A stretch of 64,000 nt of DNA from assembly GCF_946479965.1 (NCBI RefSeq), contig NZ_CAMLHX010000005.1:1-64000 (forward strand), given 5' to 3'. The position numbers and the translations under genes were made by a program. The DNA comes from an uncultured Mucilaginibacter sp. Lineage in GTDB: Bacteria; Bacteroidota; Bacteroidia; Sphingobacteriales; Sphingobacteriaceae. This document shows positions 26,564 to 34,788 of this stretch, one piece after another. The notes beneath the pieces were generated by a model. That model was given only the letters and a program-made list of their open reading frames with translations. It was not told where the DNA came from and made no database searches. Position 1 is the stretch's first letter; each line of letters opens with the position of its first letter.

Positions 26564-27337
26564 ATGAAAACAATGAACCTTAAGCCCCAGGCACAGGTTG
26601 CGGCATATGTAGAAAGGATATTGGTGCTTGAGCATTACGATATCAGCATGCCGTTTTCGTTACCGCTATTTGCAAATGGGTCGCCAACATTGCTTTTCAC
26701 CTCGGCCAGGAGTATTATAGGAAAAACCCCGGCAGCTCATCTCACTCTTTTCGGGCAAACAGTTCTTCCCGAAACTTTATTTATGAATGAGGGCTTCCTG
26801 CTGATCGCTTATTTTTTAAAACCTTATGCCTTATTTTCCATCTTTGGCATTACCGCGCTCGAATTAACCGACAGGCCCGTTGAGCTAAGCTTATTGGCAA
26901 AACGAGGAACAGCCGAATTACAGGATAGGTTATTGAACGCACATTCAGTAGAAGATAGCATTGCCTTATTGAATGCATATTTAACCGGTTTAATTGCCGA
27001 TGCCAAAACCGATAACCGTGGTATTACTTATGCTGCTGATATTATAGCCCACCGGCCATCGCCGGAAATTTTGCTGCATGTGCAAAATGAGTTGAATGTA
27101 ACGGAAAGAACCTTTCAAAGAATGTTTGAAAAGAATATCGGATTAAACCCTAACCTGTACAGGCGTATCAGGCAATTCAATTCCGCTTTTCAACAGCTTA
27201 ACGCGGGTAAATACACCAAACTTTCAGATATCGCCTTTCAAAACGGTTATGCCGACCAAAGCCATTACGTTCGCGCATTTAAAGAATTTACGGGGATTAC
27301 CCCGAAGGATTATGTGAATTTTAGTTCTGGGGGTTAA
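26564..27337 (+). CDS. AraC-family transcriptional regulator
   Basis: A 257-residue regulator. The N-terminal ~150 residues form a DUF6597/cupin-like sensor region with no recognised ligand motif. The C-terminal 100 residues carry two helix-turn-helix units, with VTERTFQRMFEKNIGLNPN near 185 and the second-helix signature DIAFQNGYADQSHYVRAFKEFTG ending GITPKDY. A second ATG two codons in is an alternative start. It has no operon partner; the next gene (VOC protein) is 225 bp downstream. Its target is not visible. Confidence 0.88.
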   Translation: MKTMNLKPQAQVAAYVERILVLEHYDISMPFSLPLFANGSPTLLFTSARSIIGKTPAAHLTLFGQTVLPETLFMNEGFLLIAYFLKPYALFSIFGITALELTDRPVELSLLAKRGTAELQDRLLNAHSVEDSIALLNAYLTGLIADAKTDNRGITYAADIIAHRPSPEILLHVQNELNVTERTFQRMFEKNIGLNPNLYRRIRQFNSAFQQLNAGKYTKLSDIAFQNGYADQSHYVRAFKEFTGITPKDYVNFSSGG

Positions 27338-27364
27338 GGGGCTAAAAGCCCGGGCCAAGAGCGA

Positions 27365-27476
27365 TTCCCTCCCTTGGGAGGGTGCAGGGAGGGGTTTAAT
27401 GAATTTTTTATTATAGCCAACAAACCCCTACCCGCCACTGCACAGTCAACCGCACCCTTCCCCGAGGAAGGAGTTT
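27365..27476. repeat. Dispersed inverted repeat with CTCCCTTGGGAGGG arm
   Basis: The left arm includes CTCCCTTGGGAGGGTGCAGG and GGAGGGGTTTA. The right arm has AAACCCCTACCC, then GCACCCTTCCCCGAGGAAGG. The arms pair imperfectly around about 25 AT-rich bases. The pattern matches a class of intergenic repeats found in many Bacteroidota genomes. It lies between the AraC gene and the VOC gene and could act as a terminator-like structure for araC. Confidence 0.65.
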
Positions 27477-27561
27477 TAGCGAAAAGCAGAATGTCGGTTT
27501 CATTCTATTTTGCACATAAGCACCGCAGTAATTTTACGGCAGTTATTTAAACACGAAAAAC

Positions 27562-27984
27562 ATGAACGACAAAATGTACCCTTGCTTATGGTTTGACGGA
27601 CAAGCCAAAGCTGCTGCAGACTATTACTGCTCTATTTTTAAAAACTCAGCCATATTAAGCGAAAACCCTATTGTGGTTCAGTTTGAATTGAATGGCTCTA
27701 AGTTTATGGCCTTAAACGGCGGGCCAAAATATAAGCCTACACCCGCCAACTCTTTTGTTATTGAATGCGAAACGCAGCAAGAAATAGATCATTATTGGGA
27801 AAAACTGGGCGAAGGTGGCCGGTATGACCAATGCGGCTGGCTGGATGATAAATTTGGTTTTTCGTGGCAGATAGTGCCCTCGGTTTTGCATAAACTAATG
27901 GCCGACCCGGATAAAGCCCCACGGGTAGTTAATGCTTTTATGCAGATGTCTAAATTTGATATCCAAACATTAATGGATGCGTAA
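27562..27984 (+). CDS. VOC/PhnB-like protein
   Basis: A 140-residue protein of the PhnB / 3-demethylubiquinone methyltransferase-like branch of the vicinal oxygen chelate superfamily. Visible features are the N-terminal CLWFDGQAKAAADYY, a middle QFELNGSKFMALNGGP, and the C-terminal GRYDQCGWLDDKFGFSWQIVP. Despite the historical name, such proteins show no methyltransferase motif. The ligand is unknown. It is followed by a convergent hairpin and lepB. Confidence 0.88.
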   Translation: MNDKMYPCLWFDGQAKAAADYYCSIFKNSAILSENPIVVQFELNGSKFMALNGGPKYKPTPANSFVIECETQQEIDHYWEKLGEGGRYDQCGWLDDKFGFSWQIVPSVLHKLMADPDKAPRVVNAFMQMSKFDIQTLMDA

Positions 27985-28009
27985 TGACTTAGCTCACATA
28001 AATACTTGC

Positions 28010-28040
28010 AGCATAGCAGGGTGACAACCCCTGCTATGCT
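28010..28040. terminator. Convergent hairpin between VOC gene and lepB
   Basis: A perfect 12-bp stem (28010-28021 with 28029-28040) around a 7-base loop, placed between two convergent genes. No long T-tract follows on either strand, so it is a likely but not typical bidirectional terminator. Confidence 0.55.
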
Positions 28041-28046
28041 ACAAGC

Positions 28047-29153
28047 TTAATTTATTGGGCGCAGCAGGCGGTTCCAGCGTATGCCGCTTAAAATATTTTT
28101 GGTGGAGTCTGTACTGAACCAGGTTAGCTTGGCTTTGCCAATGATGTGATCCTCGGGCACGTAACCCCAAAAGCGGGAGTCTAACGAGTCGTGGCGGTTA
28201 TCGCCCATCATCCAGTAATAATCCATTTTAAAGGTGTAGGCAGTTGCCTTTTTACCATTGATGTAAATGTCTTTGCCTTTTACATCAACCTTGTTGTTCT
28301 CATACACCTCGATAGCACGACGGTATAAGCTAAGCGTTGAATCATTAAGCTGAACCGTCCAGCCCTTGGCGGGCATCTTAAACGGACCGTAGTTATCTAA
28401 ATTCCATTTAAAATGGTCGTTATGCGGAAACACCTCGGCGTCATACGTGCCCGCCGGCTGAACCATGGGCTGTACGCCTTTTATGTTGACTATGCTTTTA
28501 AAGGCAGCCAGCTGGTCGCCGGGGATGATCATTTCAAAAGTATTTGCGCTGTATTGCTGGCGCACCGTAATGCGCATATCCTCTAACATTTTGGGGTTAA
28601 GTTCAGCGCCGTCTGTCACAACCGCGTACGATGTTTGCGCCTTGGGTGCGTTAGGCATAGCCTTGCCATTAATATATACCTGCGAGTTAATAATAGTAAG
28701 AACATCGCCGGGTGTGGCCTGGCAGCGTTTAATTAAGGTTGTGCGTTCATCAATCGGGATATTATATTCCGGACCGGCTTCATCAGGTTTATTAAAAACC
28801 ACTATGTCACCTTTTTTAGGTGATGAGAATCCCGGCAGGCGCATGTAAGGCAGTTGTATACCGCTCCAGTAAGTTTTCACTCCACCCACAACAGGCTCGG
28901 TAAACGGGAAGGCAATGGGGGTAATGGCCATACGCGGCCCGTAGCTTATCTTACTTACAAACAAATAATCGCCGGGCAGCTGTGTGCCTTCCATTGAGCC
29001 GGAAGGGATAGCGTAGGCAGAAAACAACAATCCGCGCACAGCAGTTGAAACCACCAATGCGAATACCAAAGCATCCACCCACTCGCGGGTTTTGCTTTTT
29101 TTAACTTTAGGCTTATCTGTTTTTTTTCTGAAAAGATTGATCTTCCAATTCAT
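28047..29153 (-). CDS. lepB: Signal peptidase I
   Basis: Cleaves signal peptides of exported proteins at the outer face of the inner membrane. From ATG at 29153 it has 368 residues. A membrane anchor lies at about 27-44. The nucleophile Ser53 is in IPSGSMEG, the general-base Lys in TLIKRCQATPGD (about 140), and the family box GDNRHDSLDSRFWG near 318. A large insert between the lysine box and the C-terminal box is usual in Bacteroidota. A TTG two codons earlier opens the frame, but the ATG is the better start. Confidence 0.94.
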   Translation of the reverse strand: MNWKINLFRKKTDKPKVKKSKTREWVDALVFALVVSTAVRGLLFSAYAIPSGSMEGTQLPGDYLFVSKISYGPRMAITPIAFPFTEPVVGGVKTYWSGIQLPYMRLPGFSSPKKGDIVVFNKPDEAGPEYNIPIDERTTLIKRCQATPGDVLTIINSQVYINGKAMPNAPKAQTSYAVVTDGAELNPKMLEDMRITVRQQYSANTFEMIIPGDQLAAFKSIVNIKGVQPMVQPAGTYDAEVFPHNDHFKWNLDNYGPFKMPAKGWTVQLNDSTLSLYRRAIEVYENNKVDVKGKDIYINGKKATAYTFKMDYYWMMGDNRHDSLDSRFWGYVPEDHIIGKAKLTWFSTDSTKNILSGIRWNRLLRPIN

Positions 29154-29218
29154 AAGCAAGGGTTTGGTTATGAATTGGACTGCGGGAGGGCGGATTTGTT
29201 ACAGCCCCATAAGGTCTC

Positions 29219-29485
29219 TTAATTATAACCTATTGGATACCATACGCCCCTGACGTTAGATGCCAAAATATTTGGCAGGACATGATTTGCTTCAAGTGTG
29301 GATACATCAATATTCTCAATTGTCCTTTTCATCGGCGGAATGGCGCGACCTTTAAACACGGTAGTTCCCAATATATTAATAGCATCATCATAAGTTAGGG
29401 CAGTTACGCCACATCCCATATGCAAACCTAACCCAGTTACGTCATGCAGGTTAAATTCAAACCAAAATCTTATCAACTTTACCAT
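29219..29485 (-). CDS. Hypothetical 88-residue protein
   Basis: No family recognised. The sequence has a soluble, mixed composition with a central LGLHMGCGVTALTYDDAINI motif and a Gly/Pro-rich end, consistent with a real folded small protein. No signal peptide or membrane helix is visible. It lies 66 bp upstream of lepB on the same strand but starts a separate island with AT-rich flanks. A tiny hydrophobic ORF lies 85 bp upstream and could be co-transcribed. An accessory origin is possible but unproven. Confidence 0.55.
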   Translation of the reverse strand: MVKLIRFWFEFNLHDVTGLGLHMGCGVTALTYDDAINILGTTVFKGRAIPPMKRTIENIDVSTLEANHVLPNILASNVRGVWYPIGYN

Positions 29486-29570
29486 CTATTCTAAGTTACG
29501 TACCGCATGCCCACCTAACCGATACGCAGATTGTTTCTATTAATAAATGTCGATAAAATATGATGAGTTA

Positions 29571-29666
29571 TTACACACTCCGACGCCGGGCCGTTAATAG
29601 ATATGAAATCGCAATACAACTTGCCGGTATAATAACGTACAGAGACGATAGAATTATGTTTCCCAT
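29571..29666 (-). CDS. Possible 31-residue hydrophobic peptide
   Basis: ATG at 29666 opens a 31-codon frame, MGNIILSSLYVII at the start, with one hydrophobic helix over about residues 3-26 and a basic C-terminus (TARRRSV). The topology fits a single-pass micropeptide. There is no clear ribosome-binding site and no family match, and chance frames of this size are common, so support is weak. Confidence 0.25.
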   Translation of the reverse strand: MGNIILSSLYVIIPASCIAISYLLTARRRSV

Positions 29667-29931
29667 GGTCGTTTAAGTTAATTGTTGGTTAATTATTTAA
29701 ACGTAACGCCGAAAAATATAGTTTATCTATTTGCCTTTAAATAGCACTTTTAAGTATTATGAAAATATTTGTTAATACACTTACGATATTTGTATTGATG
29801 ATACAAAATCATTGAGAGAATTTGGTTGAACACCCCTGAAGTAGCCGCTACATTGTTTTATTACGTAGCCTTATTCATGATAAATATGCCTAAAAAGTGC
29901 AAGAAAGGAACATTTCCAAAGAGTTTAAGCG
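29667..29931. other. AT-rich gap with nothing recognised
   Basis: Between the small-ORF island and the exonuclease gene. I see no ORF with a credible start, no strong hairpin with T-tract, and no member of the inverted repeat families found elsewhere in the window. Confidence 0.5.
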
Positions 29932-30699
29932 CTAAAATTCCATTTCCAACAGCACCGGGCAATGGTCAGAATGCTTTGCTTCGGGCAGGATAGCTGCGCG
30001 TTTAATATTGTCTTCCAGCTCTTTACTCGCCATGGCATAATCAATGCGCCAACCCAGGTTTTTAGCGCGGGAGTTAGCGCGGAAACTCCACCAGGTATAG
30101 TTATGCGGTTCTTTGTTTACATGCCTGAACGTATCCACAAACCCCGATTCAATAAAATTTTCCATCCACTCGCGCTCCTCGGGCAAAAAGCCTGATGAGT
30201 TAGCGTTTGATTTTGGGTTATGGATATCAATTGGCCGGTGGCAAATGTTATAGTCGCCGCAAATAACAAGGCGCGGATGCTCAACTTTAAGCAGCGTTAA
30301 ATATTTACCAAACTCATCCAAAAAGCGGAACTTGAATATCTGGCGCTCCTCACCACTTGATCCCGAAGGGAAATAAGCGCTCATTACCGATACCTCATCA
30401 AAATCAACCCGAATGCAGCGGCCCTCGCGGTCAAAATCCGCAATGCCGCAGCCATACTCTACATGGTTAGGTGTACGTTTGGTTAATATGGCTACACCGC
30501 TGTAACCTTTCTTTTCAGCAGGGAACCAATAATGCTTATAACCTAGAGCTTCAACCAGGTGCAGATCGGTCAACACATCAGGTGTCGCCTTAATTTCCTG
30601 TAAACAAACCACATCAGCATTGGTAGCCTGCAGCCAGGCCAGCCAGTCTTTATTAATTGCGGAACGGATGCCGTTAACGTTATAGGTAATGATTTTCAT
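29932..30699 (-). CDS. xth: Exodeoxyribonuclease III / AP endonuclease
   Basis: A DNA repair nuclease of the EEP superfamily, 255 residues. Metal-binding and catalytic motifs are all present: TYNVNGIRSA near 4-13, VVCLQEIKATPD near 31-42, CGDYNICHRPIDIHNPKS near 148-165, LGWRIDYAMAS near 218 and KHSDHCPVLLE at the end. The region just upstream (30701-30805) is a dispersed inverted repeat that begins at the start codon. Confidence 0.94.
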   Translation of the reverse strand: MKIITYNVNGIRSAINKDWLAWLQATNADVVCLQEIKATPDVLTDLHLVEALGYKHYWFPAEKKGYSGVAILTKRTPNHVEYGCGIADFDREGRCIRVDFDEVSVMSAYFPSGSSGEERQIFKFRFLDEFGKYLTLLKVEHPRLVICGDYNICHRPIDIHNPKSNANSSGFLPEEREWMENFIESGFVDTFRHVNKEPHNYTWWSFRANSRAKNLGWRIDYAMASKELEDNIKRAAILPEAKHSDHCPVLLEMEF

Positions 30700-30700
30700 A

Positions 30701-30805
30701 ATTCGGATTTCGGATGTTCGATTTCGGATTTAATTTATTGGGCTGACCGGGTTTAAAGTTTTAAATATATAACCAATTCCGAAATCGAACATCCGAAATT
30801 CGAAA
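30701..30805. repeat. Inverted repeat of the GGATGTTCGATTTCGG family
   Basis: The left arm (30701-30731) contains ATTTCGGATGTTCGATTTCG. The right arm (30776-30805) carries the reverse complement, and about 45 unrelated bases lie between. The same unit is at 35430-35562 (inverted pair) and once inside radA near 52516-52548. It lies between the xth start and the cyclophilin stop. Confidence 0.8.
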
Positions 30806-30816
30806 TAAAACAGCCC

Positions 30817-31518
30817 TTAGCGCGTGGGCAAAAGTAATTTATCCAGCCTGCGGCACTCCCGTTTTTTGAGCAGCGATACTGTCATAGCTACATCGGTTAA
30901 AGGGCGGTCATTCTTGTCTTTTTTTTCAGCGGCAATAAGGTCAACCATGTCGAGGCCGCTTACAACTTCGCCGTATACGGTGTAATTTTGATCTAAGTGC
31001 GGCGACCCGCCAACAGATTTATAAACCGCCCGTTGCGATGCCGGTATTTGCCTTCTCTTTAAACGGGTTTGGATCAATTTATCAAGGTCTTCATCTGTAA
31101 ATCGCTTACCTTCTACAATGTAAAACTGGCAGCCGCTTGATGCTTTACTCGGAAGATCATCCCGCGCAGCTGCTAAAACCCCACGTTTGTGGAATAAGCT
31201 ATCTCTAAATTCAGCCGGAATGGTATAACCTACATCTCCGTTACCCAGCTCCATACCCGGTTTATTTTTTGCGGGGTCCTTTGAGTCGGGATCGCCTCCC
31301 TGTATCATAAAGTTTTGAATAACCCTGTGGAATAGGGTGCCATTATAATGCCCTTTTTTGGTAAGTTTTATAAAATTGTCGCGGTGCAGTGGTGTTTCGT
31401 TATAAAGCCGAATAATGCATTCACCATACACTGTTTTTATACGAACGTAATGATTGGGCCGTTTTGCAAAGCTGCTAAAGGTTATAAGCAATAAGCAAAG
31501 GGTAAGCGCCTTCTTCAT
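30817..31518 (-). CDS. Periplasmic cyclophilin-type peptidylprolyl isomerase
   Basis: A 233-residue prolyl isomerase with a signal peptide (MKKALTLCLLLITFSSFA), so it should act in the periplasm. The cyclophilin core shows TVYGECIIRLYNETPLHRDN, the catalytic stretch YNGTLFHRVIQNFMIQGGDP near 58-77, a later SSGCQFYIV and the C-terminal YTVYGEVVSGLDMVD. An insertion of about 20 residues after FTDEDLDKLIQTRL is typical of Bacteroidota homologues. Its ATG overlaps the stop codon of the upstream gene by 4 bases. Confidence 0.92.
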   Translation of the reverse strand: MKKALTLCLLLITFSSFAKRPNHYVRIKTVYGECIIRLYNETPLHRDNFIKLTKKGHYNGTLFHRVIQNFMIQGGDPDSKDPAKNKPGMELGNGDVGYTIPAEFRDSLFHKRGVLAAARDDLPSKASSGCQFYIVEGKRFTDEDLDKLIQTRLKRRQIPASQRAVYKSVGGSPHLDQNYTVYGEVVSGLDMVDLIAAEKKDKNDRPLTDVAMTVSLLKKRECRRLDKLLLPTR

Positions 31519-31859
31519 CCTTCCTGCTCTTCAAAATAGGTTACTATTAATGATTTCATCATCATCTCCTGCTCCAATAAAGAATAGCTGGGTATGGTTT
31601 TAACCAGTTTCCAGTGTGGCCATCCGTCCTGATCAAGGCCTTCTAATTCATAAAATCCCATCATACTCATTAGTCTGCAGGTGGCAATATGCATCAGTTC
31701 TTCCTTTTGCCGCTTGCTAAACTTCATTGGGCCCTGGCCCAGTTCCTGTACGCCTATTAAAAACAGCATCACTTTCACGTCAGGCGTATCGCTATCAAAA
31801 TCCTGCGCTATACGTTGCTGTAACTCTTTCCATTTTTTGTTGATCTCGGCGGGTGTCAT
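31515..31859 (-). CDS. Hypothetical protein translationally coupled to cyclophilin
   Basis: A 114-residue soluble protein of unknown function, helical by eye, with features MLFLIGVQELGQGP and KFSKRQKEELMHIATCRLMS. No signal peptide or membrane span. Its stop overlaps the cyclophilin start by 4 bases (ATGA), implying coupled translation. The conservation of this coupling in relatives could be tested; I cannot name the family. Confidence 0.75.
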   Translation of the reverse strand: MTPAEINKKWKELQQRIAQDFDSDTPDVKVMLFLIGVQELGQGPMKFSKRQKEELMHIATCRLMSMMGFYELEGLDQDGWPHWKLVKTIPSYSLLEQEMMMKSLIVTYFEEQEG

Positions 31860-31935
31860 GGCAGCAAATATACCAATGTTAAATATACGGTGGCAGTAAT
31901 TTGTGGGCGCGAATAATTTAGTTTTGGATTAAGCG

Positions 31936-32598
31936 CTAAAGGTCGGGTATCAGCAGGACGGCTCCCTCCCAGATCCGGTCGCTTATAAAGCGCATCCCTT
32001 TGTTTGAGGGATGGCTTGCAACACCCGGATTAGCAAACAAACCGCCAGCGAAATAAGTGGGATCGGGGTGCATTTCCGCTAACGAAACATAACTGGAATA
32101 TTTTTTCAACACCACGTCTGACATTTCCCTGTCGGGCCAGGCAGAGCCAACCGCTAATATCTTGATATTCGGGTTTCCGGCTTTAAAATAGTCTAATAGT
32201 TCTTTATACTTCTTTTCATAAAGCGCGGCATCACCCGTTCTGGTTACGTTTTCACCAATCCGCATTATTAAAAGGTCGGGTTTAAAATCGCGGTAGGTTT
32301 TAAGGTTGGCATCAACGTCGTAGGTGTCAAATTCATTTTCAAAGACCGCTATATTTTTCCAGACCAATTCATTGGCGGGGTCACTTGCTTTAAGGCGCTT
32401 GGTCAATATGTGCACGTAGTCGCTATCCAGGGCGCTGGCAGCCATGCCCCAATTACCATTCCAACCTATGGATGGGGTTTGAGGCGCATAAGTAATACTA
32501 TTACCAAAAACAACTACACGATAGGAAGGATTGGGTTTGCTTTTTTTACACCCCGCTATTACGAGTACTATGACGAAAAATAGTAGGAGGTTTCGCAT
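31936..32598 (-). CDS. SGNH-hydrolase-like lipoprotein
   Basis: A 220-residue lipoprotein: signal peptide MRNLLLFFVIVLVIAGC with the lipid Cys at residue 17, followed by Lys-rich KKSKPN. The block I motif is FGNSIT near 31-36 (G-N-S instead of the common G-D-S), block III-like IGENVTR near 113, and the C-terminal catalytic dyad region ASHPSNKGMRF near 200. It should deacylate an acylated sugar or lipid in the envelope. It lies 4 bp after rbfA on the same strand. Confidence 0.8.
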   Translation of the reverse strand: MRNLLLFFVIVLVIAGCKKSKPNPSYRVVVFGNSITYAPQTPSIGWNGNWGMAASALDSDYVHILTKRLKASDPANELVWKNIAVFENEFDTYDVDANLKTYRDFKPDLLIMRIGENVTRTGDAALYEKKYKELLDYFKAGNPNIKILAVGSAWPDREMSDVVLKKYSSYVSLAEMHPDPTYFAGGLFANPGVASHPSNKGMRFISDRIWEGAVLLIPDL

Positions 32599-32601
32599 AG
32601 A

Positions 32602-32973
32602 TCACTCACTGTCTGGCTGGCGCTCTTCTTTGCTTATTTTGTCGAAAATTTTATCCATGCGCTCAACATATTCGCTGGTATCATCAACAAAAAACTCCAA
32701 CTGCGGCACTATCCTTACCTGGTCCTTAATACGGGCGCCCAGTTTATACCTTATCTCTGAAGCGTGCGATTTTATAATATGCAGCGCCTGCGCCATGTTA
32801 GTGTTGTTAAAAAAGCTTAAAAAAATGCGGGCAATGGCCAGATCGGGCGTAACACGCACTTTAGTGATAGTTACCAGCGTGTTCGGCAAATAATTCATGC
32901 CTTCGCGTTGAAATATGGCCGCAAGATCTTCCTGAATTACTCCGGCAAATTTTTGTTGACGTTTTGATTCCAT
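32602..32973 (-). CDS. rbfA: 30S ribosome-binding factor A
   Basis: Late assembly factor for the 30S ribosomal subunit, acting on the 5' end of 16S rRNA. The 123-residue protein has the KH-like core: KFAGVIQEDLAAIFQ, ITKVRVTPDLAIARIFLSFF near 33-52 and LGARIKDQVRIVPQLEFFVDD near 78. It is followed by the SGNH lipoprotein after 4 bp. Confidence 0.93.
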   Translation of the reverse strand: MESKRQQKFAGVIQEDLAAIFQREGMNYLPNTLVTITKVRVTPDLAIARIFLSFFNNTNMAQALHIIKSHASEIRYKLGARIKDQVRIVPQLEFFVDDTSEYVERMDKIFDKISKEERQPDSE

Positions 32974-33060
32974 AGTTTATTATTTAACGCCAAACAGGCA
33001 AATGAGTTTTAATACAAATAAAGCAATTAAATCTAATTTTAAAAGATTAGATGCTTGTGC

Positions 33061-33450
33061 TTACTTACAAATATCCGCCGGGATATCCTTTTTAATGCTG
33101 ATAACTTTTCTGACAGTTAGTGTACTGTCAAAAGCGGATGCCGGACCTTCTTTACCCGAAGGCTTTATATCACCTTCAACTTCTATATAAACAGATTCAT
33201 AAGGTTTATCAGAACTTAGTTGGGTGTATTGCAGCTCCAGCTTAGCCGAACTATCAGCAGTCCAGTATTCCTTACCGGTACTGCAATCAACAAAAAGCGC
33301 AGCCTCCGGGCCAAAGCTGTACAGGCCTTTTATAGTAACAGGTTTATTTGTGGCTGCTTTTTTATCTTTCTTATCCCCATGGCATGCGGCCACAAAGATG
33401 GTCAGTAAAAAGATCAGACCACAAAACTTACTTGAACTTAAACCGCGCAT
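33061..33450 (-). CDS. Lipoprotein with NlpE C-terminal-like domain
   Basis: A 129-residue lipoprotein, signal peptide ending FVAACHGDKKDKK with lipid Cys near residue 23. The remaining domain has GLYSFGPEAALFVDCSTGKEYW and SVYIEVEGDI, resembling the OB-fold C-terminal domain of the copper/envelope sensor lipoprotein NlpE. The metal-binding N-terminal half of NlpE is absent. It lies 10 bp downstream of a LolC/E-type permease gene, which fits an outer-membrane lipoprotein, although any link is inferred. Confidence 0.65.
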   Translation of the reverse strand: MRGLSSSKFCGLIFLLTIFVAACHGDKKDKKAATNKPVTIKGLYSFGPEAALFVDCSTGKEYWTADSSAKLELQYTQLSSDKPYESVYIEVEGDIKPSGKEGPASAFDSTLTVRKVISIKKDIPADICK

Positions 33451-33459
33451 ATTGTAAAA

Positions 33460-34686
33460 TTACAAATCGTGTTTGATATCGTCTAATCCTTTAACACTTA
33501 AACGGGAACTAATTGCTGATGCTATTACAGAAATAACACTCACGGTTGCCAAAACCAATATAAAATCGCGTGCAAGGATTTTAATCGGATACCCATCAAT
33601 AACAGCCACATTTTCGCTCATTTTTATAAAGCCGTAATGCTGCTGTAGTAAACAAAATATAAGCCCTACCACCAAGCCTAATACACATCCAATCATGGCT
33701 ATCATCATGCCTTCAAAAAAGAAGATGCGTTTTATCAGGCTTTTATCAGCACCAATGCTGGTTAAAATGGCTATGTCCTGCTTTTTATCCATAACCAGCA
33801 TGGTTAAAGTGCCTATAATGTTAAAGATGGCAACTATCAGCACAAAAGTAAGGATCATAAAAATAGACCAGCGCTCGAAATTGAGCGTTTTATATAACTC
33901 AACGTTTTGCTGCCTGCGGTTTTTTACCACAAAAGCATCGCCCAGTTTTTCCTGAATTTCTTCTTGTATCTGATCGATATCCGCGCCTTGCTTGAAGGTT
34001 AACTCTAATGAAGATACCTGGTTTGGTTCATCCAACAGGTCGCGCGCAAAATCAAGCGAAACCACGACGATATCATCAAACTCCTGCTGAATAGCAAACA
34101 CACCCGAGGGATATATAAAGGCTTGCCTGAACGCATCCATAGGGTTAACAGAATTACCCGCTGTTCGCCGCGGCGAATAGATGATCATCGGCGTGAGCTC
34201 ATCATGTACATTAACCGACAAACTATTTTGTACCGCGGTACCAATAACGGCAAATGGTTTATTCCCGGCTTTTAAAACAAAGCCACCATCCTGTATAGCA
34301 CTGTCAAGGTTGGTGTTTTTTAAGAAATCATCGCTCATGCCTTTTATATTGGCAATAAAGGTTTTGTCGCGATACTTGACCATCCCTTTTTCCTCAAGCG
34401 CCTGGGTGTAAGAGAATATGCGCTCATCTTTTCTCAGCGAATTAAAGTAAGGGGTTTCCGGGTTAAAAGTTTTACCCATGCGCGCCTCAATTTTTAGCTC
34501 GGGCGTAAAATTGCTGTACAGTTTGAGGATAACGTCTTCCAGCCCGTTAAATGCTGACAGGATGACGAAAAGTGTAGCGCTGCCGATAAAAACACCCACC
34601 ATTGAAATACCCGAAATGATATTAATAGCGTTCGTTTTCTTTTTTGCAAAAAGATATCGTTTGGCTATGTAGATGGAGGTGTTCAA
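33460..34686 (-). CDS. LolC/LolE-type ABC transporter permease
   Basis: A 408-residue FtsX/MacB-family membrane permease. It has an N-terminal transmembrane helix (about 20-45), a periplasmic domain of about 220 residues, and three further helices near 275-300, 320-345 and 375-400. The start IAKRYLFAKKKTNAINIISGISM is typical of lipoprotein-releasing permeases. The matching ATPase (LolD type) is not adjacent. It probably works in outer-membrane lipoprotein release. A perfect family assignment between LolC/E and MacB-like permeases is not possible by eye. Confidence 0.85.
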   Translation of the reverse strand: MNTSIYIAKRYLFAKKKTNAINIISGISMVGVFIGSATLFVILSAFNGLEDVILKLYSNFTPELKIEARMGKTFNPETPYFNSLRKDERIFSYTQALEEKGMVKYRDKTFIANIKGMSDDFLKNTNLDSAIQDGGFVLKAGNKPFAVIGTAVQNSLSVNVHDELTPMIIYSPRRTAGNSVNPMDAFRQAFIYPSGVFAIQQEFDDIVVVSLDFARDLLDEPNQVSSLELTFKQGADIDQIQEEIQEKLGDAFVVKNRRQQNVELYKTLNFERWSIFMILTFVLIVAIFNIIGTLTMLVMDKKQDIAILTSIGADKSLIKRIFFFEGMMIAMIGCVLGLVVGLIFCLLQQHYGFIKMSENVAVIDGYPIKILARDFILVLATVSVISVIASAISSRLSVKGLDDIKHDL

Positions 34687-34688
34687 TT

Positions 34689-34780
34689 GGGTTGTAAGTT
34701 ATACGTATTACGTTGTACGTTTTTTAAAGCAGATCAATCACAAAACTACATAAAACGTATAACGTTATACGTACAACCCC
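34689..34780. repeat. Inverted repeat of TATACGTATTACGTTGTACG type
   Basis: The left arm (34689-34723) and right arm (34752-34780) are imperfect reverse complements built from ACGTA/ATACG units, with about 28 bases between. It fills almost the whole gap between the permease start and the MBL stop. It belongs to the same general class of low-complexity dispersed repeats as 5221-5290 but differs in unit sequence. Confidence 0.7.
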
Positions 34781-34788
34781 AACAATAG

